From contig VZSF01017903.1 of the NCBI GenBank assembly GCA_013398295.1, positions 210,399 to 274,398 on the forward strand: a DNA stretch of 64,000 nt, written 5' to 3'. A program made the position numbers and the translations under genes. This document shows, in pieces, positions 24,116-35,060 of this stretch (the stretch's first letter is position 1; every line of letters begins with the position of its first letter). Below the pieces are notes generated by a model. It searched no databases. It was given only the letters and a program-made list of their open reading frames with translations, and was not told the origin of the DNA. Source of the DNA: Chionis minor (Eukaryota > Chordata > Aves > Charadriiformes > Chionididae).

Positions 24116-25720
24116 GAAAATCTTGGGCCACTTAGGTTTTTTGGCTTTTGTGATTTTACTGCCTTTAATGTGCTGGTAATGTTTTTGGTGTGTATAATGG
24201 ATTTTCAGTTTTAACTTCTGCGAGCAGGTCTTTGGGAAAAAAATTGGGAATGAGCGATACTGCAGAGGTCATAAAAAGCAGAGAGAAAGGCGGGCTCTGT
24301 AGCTCCCCAGTACAGAGGCAGAGTAAGCACCTCTTAAACCATCCCTCTTGCCTACTTAAGAAAAAAAATGGGTCAAATTCAACAAAATAAGTGTTTCCCA
24401 CTGGAAATCATTCAGACTTTTAGGACTATCTGAAATACCTTAAGTACATTAGGCCTGTCTAATTGCTGACATAATTTAAATATTCAAATTGTGCTGCTGC
24501 AGATGGTATTCGGCAAGAAAACTAGAATGGTGAAGGGTTTTTCTACCTGTTTGGTTTCTCCTTGGTGTCCTTTTTGCTCTCTTCTTTTCTTTCTTCTTGA
24601 AGTTAGCAGTGGTAACGCATAGCTTATTTAGAATTTGCTTTAAACTATTTATAATAAGTAACTTCGCTAAGCTGAAAAGTAAATTTGTACAAAGGTCCAG
24701 GTGACATCAGCTTCTGCAAATACACTTGAACAGATCAGTGAACAGGAAGTAATTAAACCCTTTAAGGGAAATAAATCACACAATCTAATGGAATGAACAA
24801 AAAGTTCCCTATTTTATGTTAAACTTCTTGGTAAGAAATATTTTATATCATAGAATACGCTCACTGAATCTGAGACCTAATCAGATTTTGATACATTTGG
24901 ATTTTGTTAGTGTTTGCAAAATATCTTGAACGTAATGAAACATGTCACTTTGAAATGAAATTACCTGAGGTACAAAAATTTTAATTACGCTTAAATATAG
25001 AAAAAGAAAAGGAATTTCTATAAAGCATTAGTAGTTCTTCTACCACTGAAGAACTGTTTTTAATTCTCTTCTTCTATTTCCTAGATATGTATTTGCACAA
25101 AACACACTATAAAATAAAGATTTCCAAGAGGAATAGAAAATTGGAACTTGACTTTTTGAAGCAGTAAATCTTCATATATGTGGTATGCTCTTCCTCTTAA
25201 CATGATTATGTCTCATGATTTCTAAAATTCCCACAACAAATATAATTTTTCCCCCTTTTATTTCTGTGAAAGTTAAGGCAGAGCAACTAGTTCTCTGCTC
25301 GCCATCTGTGTTGCCTTAGCAGCTATTTGAAAGAAACTCTGGACAACCTCTGTGAACTTGTTCGGCCTCAGTCGTTATATGTATTGCAGCCATGGGCTGC
25401 TGGATGCTTCCGCACTGGAGATGTGTGACTAAGACCAGCTGTGTGACTGTAGGATGAGACATTTTAGGTTGTGGTGAAAGCTCAGGACTTTCCAAATCCT
25501 TCTCTTGTACCCAGTATGACCCGAAGGACCCCTTTCTCACTGTGGCAGGCTTTGCAAGTCTGCTTAGCGCAAGGTCATTAGGAGAAGAGTTGCCCAGCCA
25601 CATTATATATAAATTTGGATAACCTCTGTAGCTGAATATTTTTAGCAGTAGGTTTCTGAAGCTGGGAGAACACACACCAATCTAAAAGAGAAGCTGCAAG
25701 CATTTAGCGTGGTATTTGAT
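24116..25720. other. Gene-free AT-rich sequence
   Basis: Nothing is recognised. The 119-codon minus frame at 25316-25675 ends just before the CR1 insertion. It has no domain and no homologue that I know. Confidence 0.5.
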
Positions 25721-25808
25721 TTCATAGAATCATAGAATGGTTAGAGTTGGAAGGGACCTTAAAGATCATCAAGTTCCAACCCCCTGCCATGGGCAGGGAC
25801 ACCTCTCA

Positions 25809-26156
25809 CTAGAGCAGGTCGCTCAAAGCCCCATCCAGCCTGGCCTTAAGCACTTCCAGGGATGGGGCATCCACTACTTCCCTGGGTAACCTGTTCCAGT
25901 GCCTCACCACCCTCACAGTAAAGAACTTCTTCCTAATATCTAATCTAAATCTCCCCTCTTCCAATTTAAAACTATTACCCCTTGTCCTGTCACTAGACTT
26001 CCTGACAAAGAGTCCCTCTCCAGCTCTCCTGTAGGCTCCCTTCAGATACTGAAAGGCTGCTATCAGGTCTCCCCGGAGCCTTCTCTTCTCCAGGCTGAAC
26101 AGCCCCAGCTCTCTCAGCCTGTCCTCATAGGAGAGGTACTCCATTCCTCTAATCAT
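25809..26156 (-). pseudogene. CR1 ORF2 C-terminal part after the premature stop
   Basis: This 115-codon frame is in the same register as the reverse-transcriptase frame and lies directly downstream of its TGA. It begins [14 protein letters not shown] and ends in the conserved CR1 C-terminus with [10 protein letters not shown] followed by the L-D-G-A-L-S tail. The ORF2 stop lies about 70 bases before the 3' tail, as expected for CR1's short 3'UTR. Non-functional as found. Confidence 0.93.
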
Positions 26157-26168
26157 CTTAGTGGCCCT

Positions 26169-27143
26169 TCACTGGACCTGTTCCAACAGTTCCGTGTCCT
26201 TTCTATGTTGAGGACTCCAGAGCTGGACACAGTACTCCAGGTGGGGTCTCACAAGCGCAGAGTAGAGGGGGAGAATCACCTCCCGTGCCCTGCTGGCCAC
26301 GCTTCTTTTGATGCAACCCAGGATACGGTTGGCTTTCTGGGCTGCCAGCGCGCACTGCCGGCTCATGTTGAGCTTCTCATCCATGAGCACTCCCAAGTCC
26401 TTCTCCTCAGGGCTGCTCTCCAGCCATTCTCTGCCCAGCCTGTATTTATGCCTGGGATTGCCACGTCCCAGGTGTAGGACTCTGCACTTGGCTTGGTTGA
26501 ACTTCATGCCATTTGCATTAGCCCACCTCTCAAGCCTGTCCAGGTCCCTCTGGATGGCATCCCTTCCCTCCAGTGTGTCAACCGCGCCACCGAGCTTGGT
26601 GTCATCGGCAAACTTGCTGAGGGTGCACTCGATCCCACTGTCCATGTCTCCAACAAAGATGTTAAATAGCACTGGTCCCAGTACTGACCCTTGCGGGACA
26701 CCACTCGTCACTGGCCGCCACGTGGACATTGACCCATTAACCACAACCCTTTGAGTGCAGCCATCCAGCCAGTTCCTTATCCACCGAGTGGTCCATTCAT
26801 CGAACCCGTGACTCTCCAATTTGGAGACCAAGATGTCATGCGGGACAGTGTCAAATGCTTTGCTTAAGTCCAGGTAGATGACGTCCGTTGCTCTGCCTTT
26901 GTCCACCAAGTTCGTGGCAGTATCGTAGAAGGCCATCAAGTTTGTCAGGCAGGATTTGCCCTTGGTGAAGCCATGTTGGCTGTCTCCAATCACCTCCTTA
27001 TTCTCCATGTGCCTTAGCAGAGATTCCAGGAGGATCTGCTCCATGATCTTGCCAGGCACAGAGGTGAGACTGACTGGCCTATAGTTTCCTGGGTCCTCTT
27101 TTTTCCTTTCTTGAATATCCGGGTTATGTTCCCCTTTTTCCAA
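26169..27143 (-). pseudogene. CR1 ORF2 reverse transcriptase fragment
   Basis: A 324-residue open segment of CR1 ORF2. It holds fingers, palm and thumb of a non-LTR reverse transcriptase, with the conserved F-A-D-D active-site box at residues 178-181 and the motif-A aspartates near residues 92 and 98. After the palm comes the CR1 thumb/C-terminal part, including C-I-K-R-S-V-A-S-R and H-L-E-Y-C-V-Q-L-W. The nominal start codon has no meaning; coding continuity with the upstream frame (to about 27205) is lost by the one-base deletion near 27100. The frame ends at the premature TGA and continues in the same register as the 25809-26156 frame. Retrotransposon, not a host gene. Confidence 0.93.
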
Positions 27144-27236
27144 TCCACAGGAATTTCACCAGACTGCCACGATTTCTCAAATATGATGGAAAGGATCAAT
27201 GGATTTAATCTAGAGTAAGACCCTTGCAAAAAGATT

Positions 27237-27320
27237 ATGTCTACAGATCAATAAGGATTTGATCTGTACAGATCAAATACGTGCCTGTACAGATCAAATA
27301 CATCTACAGATCAATAAGTG
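27237..27320. repeat. Compound direct and inverted repeat beside the CR1 5' end
   Basis: TCTACAGATCAATAAG occurs at 27240-27255 and again at 27303-27318. Between them CTGTACAGATCAAATAC occurs twice in tandem (27264-27280 and 27285-27301, period 21). A perfect 22-base palindrome centred on TGTACA spans 27257-27278; its half-site is ATTTGATCTGT. All three kinds of repeat interleave within about 80 bases, immediately outside the CR1 truncation point. It may reflect local duplication and template switching at insertion, or a later slippage event. Confidence 0.85.
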
Positions 27321-30300
27321 CAACTATATTGCACTTAATTAAGATTTGCTTTCAATGGATCACTGAGTTTAAGTTATTTATTGCTGGGGAGTAGCAGTTT
27401 TAGTGGGAGATGCCACTTTCTCCTGTGTCGCGGAGCGGTGCTTTTCTTTTTTTTTTTTAACTTGGGTGATGTATTCATGTAACTAATAGTAAGGCCCAAA
27501 ACACAGACTGCTTCACTGGTGACACCATACTTTGAAATCACATCAAGATAGTGAGTTTTTCAAAGCCAGAATCTGCCCTTATAGTAACCAACTTCAATGG
27601 AGGTGCTGCTTTTAACTGCATTTTCCCAGGGAATATATGGGGGTCCCCCTGACTTTTCTTGTGCTGCTTGAATAAGTTTTGTCATAAAGAGAGTATTCCC
27701 AGACTCTATTTGGTTACATAAATCATACGAACAACCTTTTGTTTGGAAAGCACTGTAATCCCCCCAATAATCTAATTCATTTTATTTATGACTTTCTGAA
27801 ATTAACTATTCTTTAATTGTGGGTTATATTTAATGTTTCTGTAAGAGTACTTTGCCTTATTCTTTTCAGTCCTCTCCACATCCTTTTAGTCTCCCATATT
27901 GGCATATTCAATTTTACACAAAAGGAAAACTTGATCTAAAGGTGAACTTTAGCAAGACACTGAGGTCAAGATGTGTAAAAGACTTCAACTGGAAAGGAGG
28001 TGACACAGTGACAGTCAGGAAACAAGTTGCCTTTCTGAACTCAGGGTTTTTTCTTGTTCCTGGGTTTTCATCTGTTCAACACTGATCATTGCTAGAGCAG
28101 AAATAAGAATACAACCTCACCTCAGGCAAAATTCTAAGGTTAGTGCATTGAAGATTAAGAGGTGCTCAGACGTGATGGTGCTGGAGAACTTACAATAAAT
28201 TACCATATATCATAGTCTTTTTCCAGTCATTTAAGTAGAGAAATCGGTTTTAGCATATTTCATGCTTGAAATCTTCCCTTTGCGGGTATTTCTGATATCT
28301 GTGGCAACTGTGCGTCAGATTGCTATGCCGTCATTGTATATTTTTAGATGCAGTGAAGCGGTTTAGCCTCTCTGAAAGAGCCTTGTACAATAATTTCAGT
28401 GGTCCATGTATTTTGAAAGCATTACTTGCCAAGTAAATTGTGCACTGAAGAATCTAAGTGTGGCTTAATAAATGTATATGCAGTCTGAAAAAAACTTGTC
28501 AATACATCCAAAATGCCGAAGACCTTATTTTCCTGTGACCCTTGGGAGAATCTTACTGTGGTGAAAAGGGCATGTTCGGTTTGGGGCTTTTCTGTTTGTG
28601 GGTTTGGGTGGGTTTTTTTTATTACTTCCCCTCTGTCATTCAATTTTCTGGAGAATAAGCAAAGCCTCAAACATGAGACAACCTTCTTTTCTTCTCCATA
28701 TTCATAAGAATATACCCAATGCGAAGATGTTTGGTAATGAAAAGGTATATTTAATCTGCTGCCCTATTTTACAGTTATTTAATCCCTCTTGCAAGGCCAA
28801 GAGAACATTATGGATGAGTTCTCTAGTGAGTTTTCTGTTTTCCCATAGGCTCCAGTTATGTATGAGCAGGGTAAATTGCTTTTCTGTCAATACATGTACA
28901 TATGGATTTCAAGACTGGTAAAGGTGCCTGGATCTCAGTGTCCAGCACCAGTCTGTGTCTGTCCTTTCTGTCTCCTATTGTTGCTCCCAGGAGGTACCAC
29001 TGTGTGTAAGCCTTGTGGCACTGCAGCCTACTCCCTGCCGAGGTCTCCAATATTCCCCAGCCCTTAGGAGGGTCTCAGTGTTACGTTCAGGTGCCTGACA
29101 TGCTGCCTTAGTGTCCCCTGGGTATTCCTTATAACCCTGCTGCAAAACCAGCTCACATTTGGGAGGGATTCCCTTCTCCCCTTTATCTTGCTCCTTGAAA
29201 TATGCTTTACGTTACTGAATCGGCACAGAGAGAGTTTGAAATCCGTGCTTCTCCAATTGTATAGTGAATTTCTTTTCTCCTGCTGAGCCGGTCACCTTCT
29301 CATCTCCCACAGATGAATTCATTTCCTTTCTCCATAGCATATTAAAACCCTTTTGAGCAGCACCCGTATCATGGTTATAGGTAAGATCTTCTAGGACGCC
29401 AACTATCCTAAAACTTTGAAGAATTGTTGTCTTTGCCCTCATGGGACAGATATATGTCATTTGCTTGATTACTGCGGCTTGTGAAAATAACAGATAAATG
29501 TTTTTGTAATCATCTATTTGAACTGCCTTACAGATTTTCATATAGCATTCAGTGCACTCTCAATCCTTGCCAGTTTTCTTCACTGCTGTCCTTTAGGAAT
29601 AAAAGATACCTATCATTGAAGTTTATTAAATAAGTATGCTGACCCTGGGGTTGGGAGTTTATGTAGCCTGGTTACGGTTTGCCTGTAAACAAAACCTTTG
29701 AAATATTACCTTATAGTAACTTTACAACGGGACAACAAATAACATACAGCAGGGCCTGACCTATAATTGTTTGCACTTCAAGTGCTTAACAAATGAGATA
29801 CAGAGCATCTCCCTGACAAATGTTTACCCTCTTCTTTTCCTTGGAATGATGACAAGGGTTTTCCATCCCTGGCTGGTGACAGATGAAGAATTTGGAAAGA
29901 CCCTGTCTCCCGTCTGGGAAAGGCAATTGCAAGCTCAGTTGGCTTCTTTTTGTTCCTAAGAACAAGTGAATCAGGGCAGGGATTTGGGGGATTCCTGCTT
30001 AATCCATTTCTCAGGGATTCTTTTCTCCTTTTCCTTTGGTTTTGACTCAACAGAACTGACCTGTACATTTTATCTTGTGTCTTGTCTAAGACCCAGAAAC
30101 ACCATCTCTGCTTACCTGCCATCCTGCATTTTTGTAGTGACAAACTAGTGTGGGAGGGAAGGAAGAAGCAGATGAAAAATGCCCTCGTAGCCCTCAGTGA
30201 TGCTCAGGTCATGCACAAAGACTGATGATCCTTTGCAATTGCTATTCTGACTGCTGCAGTTTATCTGCAGGGGGGGCTACTTTTATTTCCTCTCCTAGGC

Positions 30301-30679
30301 TGTGTGAAAGGCTTAAAAAAAGAAAAAAAAAAAAAAAGAAAGAAGAGAAAAGGAGGAAAAACACCCCACCAGAAAGCATCTCCAAGATTAGATGCTTGCC
30401 TGTGCAATGTAGGCTGAAATGCTTATCCATGCTTTTGTGATTAGCAGGCTGGATTATTATGTAACCCTGCCTCACCGGGTCTCCCTGCTTCAATTCTCTC
30501 TCAACCCTCTTTGCATCAAGTTCCCGCTGCAATGGAAAGGCCGTGGTGAAATCTCAACTTTAATATCCTTATGTTGACTTAAGCAAGGCCTTACGTGGCC
30601 TTGGTTCGTCTTACAGCTCTGATCTGACTTCATCCTACTCTCTAGGGATGTCCTTGCTTTCTGCTAAAGCTGCCATGGA
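27321..30679. other. Gene-free sequence, nothing recognised
   Basis: No gene is supported. The 109-codon (29212-29541, -) and 121-codon (29778-30143, -) frames have no domain. A 47-base pure purine tract lies at 30315-30361 (listed separately). Confidence 0.5.
30315..30361 (+). repeat. 47-base A/G-only tract
   Basis: An uninterrupted purine run of A, AG and AAG units with one A15 stretch. Seen directly. Long polypurine tracts can form triplex (H-DNA) structures and are prone to assembly length errors. A 96-codon minus frame crossing it (poly-Phe) is an artefact. Confidence 0.95.
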
Positions 30680-30760
30680 TTAGATCGCGAGGCTCATGAA
30701 TGAGCATTTCCTTGTTGGAGATTCACATGGAAATCTCCCTCTAGGAAGCAGGGAGGCTTT
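30680..30760. promoter_or_regulatory. Cluster of short perfect hairpins, possible regulatory element
   Basis: GCTCAT-GA-ATGAGC (30692-30705) and GGAGATT-8-AATCTCC (30717-30738) lie within 50 bases, next to TCGCGA at 30685-30690. The arrangement is compact and uncommon in this AT-rich window. No transcription-factor family is assigned, and the call is tentative. Confidence 0.22.
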
Positions 30761-30764
30761 TCTA

Positions 30765-30825
30765 CAGCTGAAATCAATGGCAAACCTCTCACTGACTCCA
30801 AAGGAAGCAGGATTAGACCCAATAA
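30765..30825 (+). repeat. Ancient amniote repeat relic, copy 1 (family uncertain)
   Basis: GAAATCAATGGCAAACC followed by TCACTGACTCCAAAGGAAGC and AGGATTAGACCC closely follows a recalled ancient amniote repeat signature. That signature reads GAAGTCAATGGCAAAACTCC, then CATTGACTTCAATGGGAGC, then AGGATTAGGCCC. I cannot name the family with certainty. A related copy starts about 190 bases downstream in the same orientation. Confidence 0.5.
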
Positions 30826-30949
30826 ATTGATTTTTCTGTGTATTAATCAAATTCTACAATTCACATACTGCCTTACTTGTCCAATTTTTTGGGTTAAATT
30901 CAAAACACATTGATGTTTAAGTGCAATCTCAGAATGACAGTTATTAATG

Positions 30950-31022
30950 GTCTAGTTCAGAACCCATTGAAGCCAAAGGGAATTTTTCACTGACTTCAGT
31001 GGGATTTGAATCAGGCTCTGAA
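30950..31022 (+). repeat. Ancient amniote repeat relic, copy 2 (family uncertain)
   Basis: CCCATTGAAGCCAAAGGG, then TTTTTCACTGACTTCAGTGG and GATTTGAATCAGGCTCTG match the same recalled signature even better than copy 1. The two inner half-units TTGAAG and CTTCAG give it its typical near-palindromic look. Same orientation as the 30765-30825 copy. Confidence 0.55.
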
Positions 31023-32039
31023 ATTACATTTTGACTGTTTTCTTCCCTAACCTTTTACATACTGCTGAGTATTAGAATCAAGTCATTTTTTGCCTTCTTC
31101 CTTCTTGTGGTTTTCATTGGTGTACATTCTTCAAATAATCTATCTCACAAAGTAGAACATACTTTGGGTTTTAATCACCCAGCAAAACCCCACACCCTGC
31201 TTGGATATACAAACAGGCGCTCATCACCTTCCCCGTGTCCCGTCAACTCAAAAACATCGATATGCCTAAACTATCTTTGTGCAATGCAAATATACAGCCT
31301 GTTCCTACACAGTGTACCAGAAAGACAGCAGACCCAACTAATTGCCAGAGGGGACTGATAAATAAGGATATGTTCCTACTTCCATTATCAGGTGTCACTA
31401 GCAACGGCTTGGGAAGGGATCGGGTGGGTGAAAGGGTCCCCTTTGGAAGAATTTTTTTCAGCTAAATTTGCTCCTTGTCTTGTCAGATCCCAAACAGGGA
31501 GAAACCTACCAACAACCTCAGGCAGAGGTGTGACAAGCATCTACTTCATGGGGAACATAGGTAGACAGCAGTTTTGTAGAAAAATGTTGTACTTATGGAT
31601 CAAAAATGGATTATGAGCCAATAATATGGTACTAAAGGACACCCCCCCTCCTCTCCGCAAGAAAAAGAAAGGCAAATGTTGAATGTCCAGACAGGAGTGA
31701 ACCTGACCTCTGTATTGGGCAGAACTACTTGAAAATAAAGTAGAAATATGGATAAATATGATTTATTGTGAAAAGATAGGGTGGTATTTACAGAGGCATT
31801 TTATCTCACAGATTTGTTGGAATTTTTTTAAAAAGAAATTACATACAGACAAATGAAATGAGACATTGCTCCTCTGCAATGGAGCTGATAGGGGGTATTT
31901 TGAATTTCCAGAAAGTTTTCCAAACAATTTCTGCTTGATGGCTTTTAAAGAAACAGCTATCATAAAACAAGATAGATAATCCTTTTAGGGGTTAATAATT
32001 AGCTAAAAGATGGGGGGAAAATAAGTGGGAATAAACGGT
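31023..32039. other. Gene-free sequence, nothing recognised
   Basis: Only short domain-free frames are present. The part next to 32040 may include unrecognisable upstream portions of the ancient CR1. Confidence 0.5.
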
Positions 32040-32700
32040 CAGCTTGCATGTTAAAGGGAACTTAGTAGTATCCAGCTGGTATCTATGCTGTTCAACATAT
32101 TCATAAATGAACTTAGATATTAGATTGAATAATGAGAGCATTTGGTGACAGAAAATTATTCTGGGTAATGAAATCAAAATTTAGGCATAAAGAGTTGCAG
32201 AAGAATTTCACAGGAGTGAGTGACAGCACGCGAGAGTGGCAGATGAAATTTACTGTCAATAGACAAAAAGGAAAATGTAGATGGGGAAACAACTATAATG
32301 CACGCAGAAATAAATTTTTAACAGATATGGCAAATTTCATTTATAGAGAATAAAACTACGTTTTGGATTTGGACTGCCTCTAATTAAAGGAACTGTCTCT
32401 GATTCAGAAAATGTAGTATGAGGAGAAGTCTCAAAAGAAATATGCGCAGGTTCTTATTGTTTTAATAGCGAACAAAATTGACTTTAACCAGTATTCAATA
32501 TAAACACATGAAGGACACTTTTTATTGCATTTTGTGTTAATACAGCCTCAGCTGCACATTGCATTCAGTTTGGGGTGCTACCTTTGAAGAAAGAAGTGGT
32601 TTCGTTGGAACAAGTCCAGGGGAGAAAAGCAAGAATGATTTCAGCTCTAGATAAGATGCTGATCAAACAAAGAAAAGAATGTGTTATCATAGTATCAGGA
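32040..32700 (+). mobile_element. Ancient CR1-type LINE relic
   Basis: A decayed + strand CR1 reverse-transcriptase fossil. Landmarks appear in the expected order. M-L-F-N-I-F-I-N-E is at about 32084-32110 (end of motif B and following). L-Q-K-N-F is near 32196, and R-E-W-Q-M-K-F at about 32230-32250 matches the W-Q-M-x-F segment after the F-A-D-D box. C-I-Q-F-G is near 32560, and L-E-Q-V-Q-G-R at about 32606 is the usual L-E-R-V-Q-R-R. The catalytic box itself is not recognisable, and several frameshifts and gaps separate the pieces. The 73-codon frame at 32132-32353 is part of this fossil. It is much older than the 25.7-kb copy and parallel in age and strand to the one at 19.4 kb. Confidence 0.75.
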
Positions 32701-34970
32701 ATTCTTCTAGACAGTTATTTTTTTTTATGAATAGGACAAAGAGGGAATCCGTATCCACCTAAACAACAGATCCCGAGCCTTTGGCTCCAGTACAGCTTGT
32801 TAGATGCCAGTTTGCATGGATCTAGCCGTCAAAACCTTTTTTCCTCCAACACTCATGTAGCTTCTGCAGTTTCAGTATAATGTGTTCCAGCCTTCGAGAT
32901 TGGTAAAGCATTACCTGCAGTGTATTTTGTACCCTCACCTAACCTTTCATAGCCTGGTGAAGTCTTCAGTTCTGACTCACATCATGACAGAGATGTGTCG
33001 TAGTCTTCATTTTTTTCAGTAAACTTTAAGAGTCCATTTAAAGTTTATGAATTTTTGCTCAGGAGTCATCAGAAGCAGTATATGTGTGATCAGCCTTCCA
33101 GAGACAAGTCTTCTTCCAGTGTAACTGATTTTTTAAGATTATTTTTAAAATCTATTCCTTGTATGTTCATCTCTCCTGTTTTCAGAGACTTGAGCAAAAC
33201 TGTCCCCCATGCTTTGTCCTTGCTCTTCTGGCTCCAGAAGGTGTCTGCAAAAAATGCCACCTACGTGAGGTAAACACTCCGGGAGGCAAACATTGTGTCT
33301 TGTACACTGGGTTAGACTGCAGAAGTTAAAGAAGGAATTTTTTTTGTATTTTTTTTAAAGAATGGTTAAAAAATAAGATAGCTATTACAATTAATTATTC
33401 ACATAGAGTTTGATAAGAATCCCCTTGCCCCCTTGAAGAGGCAGACCAGGTTAGTTTCTTTGTGCTTTTCTGTTGTCTGTTGCATCTCAAAGTTAAATTA
33501 GAATGAACAGGAAAGAATTACATTAATATACTCATAGGCCTATGGGGTAATTCAGTTTCTATTTGAAAATGCTTTTGGACCGAGACTAAAAATGAAACTA
33601 ACCAAACCTCAAATCTGAATTTTATGAGGAGGTTAAAAACCTACAGGAGAACAAGTCTGAACCGAAGAGCAATAGCATTTGTTCAGTTTTCCCCAGACAC
33701 GGTAGTAAACACGATGCCGCTTTCTAAGCTCAGTGTGGTGCAAATGCAAAAGATGTGTTGTATCAAATTCTGATTTTAACTCAGTGGAATAGTTTTCTGG
33801 TTTTATGAGTTTGCAAACATGTTGTTATTTAATAACACATCATGGCTTAATTTGGCTGCAGATGTAAAATTTCAAAATGCAAATGAAAGTAATATACACT
33901 CTTAATTTTCCCTCCTTTTCCCAACCAACATGAAAGAAACTTGAGATATCTTAGTGATACATTTCTTGAGTTCACTGTGTTTCACATGCTCTAAAAGAAC
34001 TATTGACTGTTGTTGTTGTTGAAATTTTCTAGAAGCTTAGTGGAACTGCTCGTGATCTTGCTTTAAAAGGCACAGGAGCAATGTTAACTGTCTTAGCGAT
34101 TTGCCAGAATAAAGCCACATCTCATCCCAGTATGGCGCTCTCTAGGCGAGAAGAAAAACTGCTGTGTGAAAACTCCCTGTGAGATAATACCTAGAGTATT
34201 ACAGCGCAGAGCTGTGCCGCTCCAGAGAGCTGAGCTTGGCCTATTGTGGAGCCTGAGCAGCCAGTCCAGTGCTTAAACCTACAGACTAAATGTTGACTAA
34301 AATTATCTTTGTTAAAATGACGATGTTATTCTAACGTAAGTGAAGTATTTGTAGGCAGCGTTATCTGCTAACAGCCTTCTGTAAATAAAATGAGGCAAAG
34401 TTAACTTTTTCCCCATGTGAAAAAATCTTCCGGATTCCCCAGGAATCATCAATTGCTGCAAAAAGAGCAGCGCTGAACAGATAAAATGCCCATCGCTTAG
34501 AAATCCAAACTGTTTGAACCGAGGATGTGATTTGCAAGTGGCAGCCCAAATTCTGCTGTGCATTCCTACTGCCGAGAGGGATGAGGAGCTGCATCTGAGG
34601 GCAGAGTTTGGCCCAGTACCTTTATGAAAGAAATCTGATTTGTATGTTTCTTCTTTCTGCAGAGATCAAAGACCGTTTACTCAGCTAAATAGCGAGGGCT
34701 AGTGTAGATTTATGGAACCAATTTAGAGAATTAATAAATCACGCCATAAATCTTGTTAAGGTCACACTGTATGTGATTGTGCCTATATGCAGACGTGGAA
34801 ATTTGGTATCCTTCCAAGTGAGAAGACTAACTTTCTTGAGCTTAGTTACAGTAAGTAATTAAATTCATGCCCCTTAAATAATGGATCATTGAAGAGAGTG
34901 TTGTTTTTGTGTTGTGTTTTTTTTTTTTTTTTTAACAGAGATTTTTAAATTATGTGCCCAACCCTTCAAA
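32701..34970. other. Gene-free sequence, nothing firmly recognised
   Basis: A T run lies at about 32720-32727 and a (TTG)n run near 34010-34020. GGCAGAGTTTGGCCC near 34600 resembles the end of some ancient amniote repeats but is too short to call. Minus frames of 77-83 codons at 34312-34594 have no domain. Confidence 0.5.
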
Positions 34971-35060
34971 GTACGGAGGGCTTTCAACTGCCTTGGACTT
35001 TGGTGGGAGCTGAAAGTGCTTTGCATCTTGCAGAACTGAGGTTTTAGGTGGGCCTGAATC
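34970..35060 (+). repeat. Probable ancient amniote repeat relic (family uncertain)
   Basis: CTTGGACTTTGGTGGGAGCT, then GAAAGTGCTTTGCATCTTGC and a later GGGCCTGAAT resemble a recalled ancient repeat reading TTGACTTCAGTGGGAGCTG, AGGGTGCTCAGCACCT and ATCAGGCC. It is diverged and called only from memory of similar amniote sequences. Confidence 0.42.

Larger units (their letters stand above)
25721..27205 (-). mobile_element. CR1 LINE retrotransposon, 5'-truncated, nearly intact reverse transcriptase
   Basis: The youngest mobile element in the window, on the minus strand. Its 3' tail is at 25721-25740, with ATTCTATGA octamer-type repeats read on the minus strand. The reverse-transcriptase and C-terminal parts of ORF2 cover 25809 to about 27205. 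Visible motifs in the 26169-27143 frame are [10 protein letters not shown] (residues about 90-99), [11 protein letters not shown] (147-157) and the catalytic box F-A-D-D (178-181; DNA 26601-26612). Two breaks are visible. One is an in-frame TGA at 26169-26171, probably a CpG-decayed CGA, since the frame resumes in register. The other is a one-base loss in the T6 run at 27099-27104. Endonuclease, ORF1 and 5'UTR are absent, so it is a dead, 5'-truncated copy. No target-site duplication is apparent, as usual for CR1. Confidence 0.96.

Noticed and set aside
25316..25675. 119-codon minus-strand frame next to the CR1 tail, considered as a host exon
   Set aside because: No similarity I recognise. 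It lies downstream of the CR1 3' end and is not part of CR1.
34590..34625. GGCAGAGTTTGGCCC as the end of an ancient amniote repeat
   Set aside because: Too short; chance cannot be excluded.
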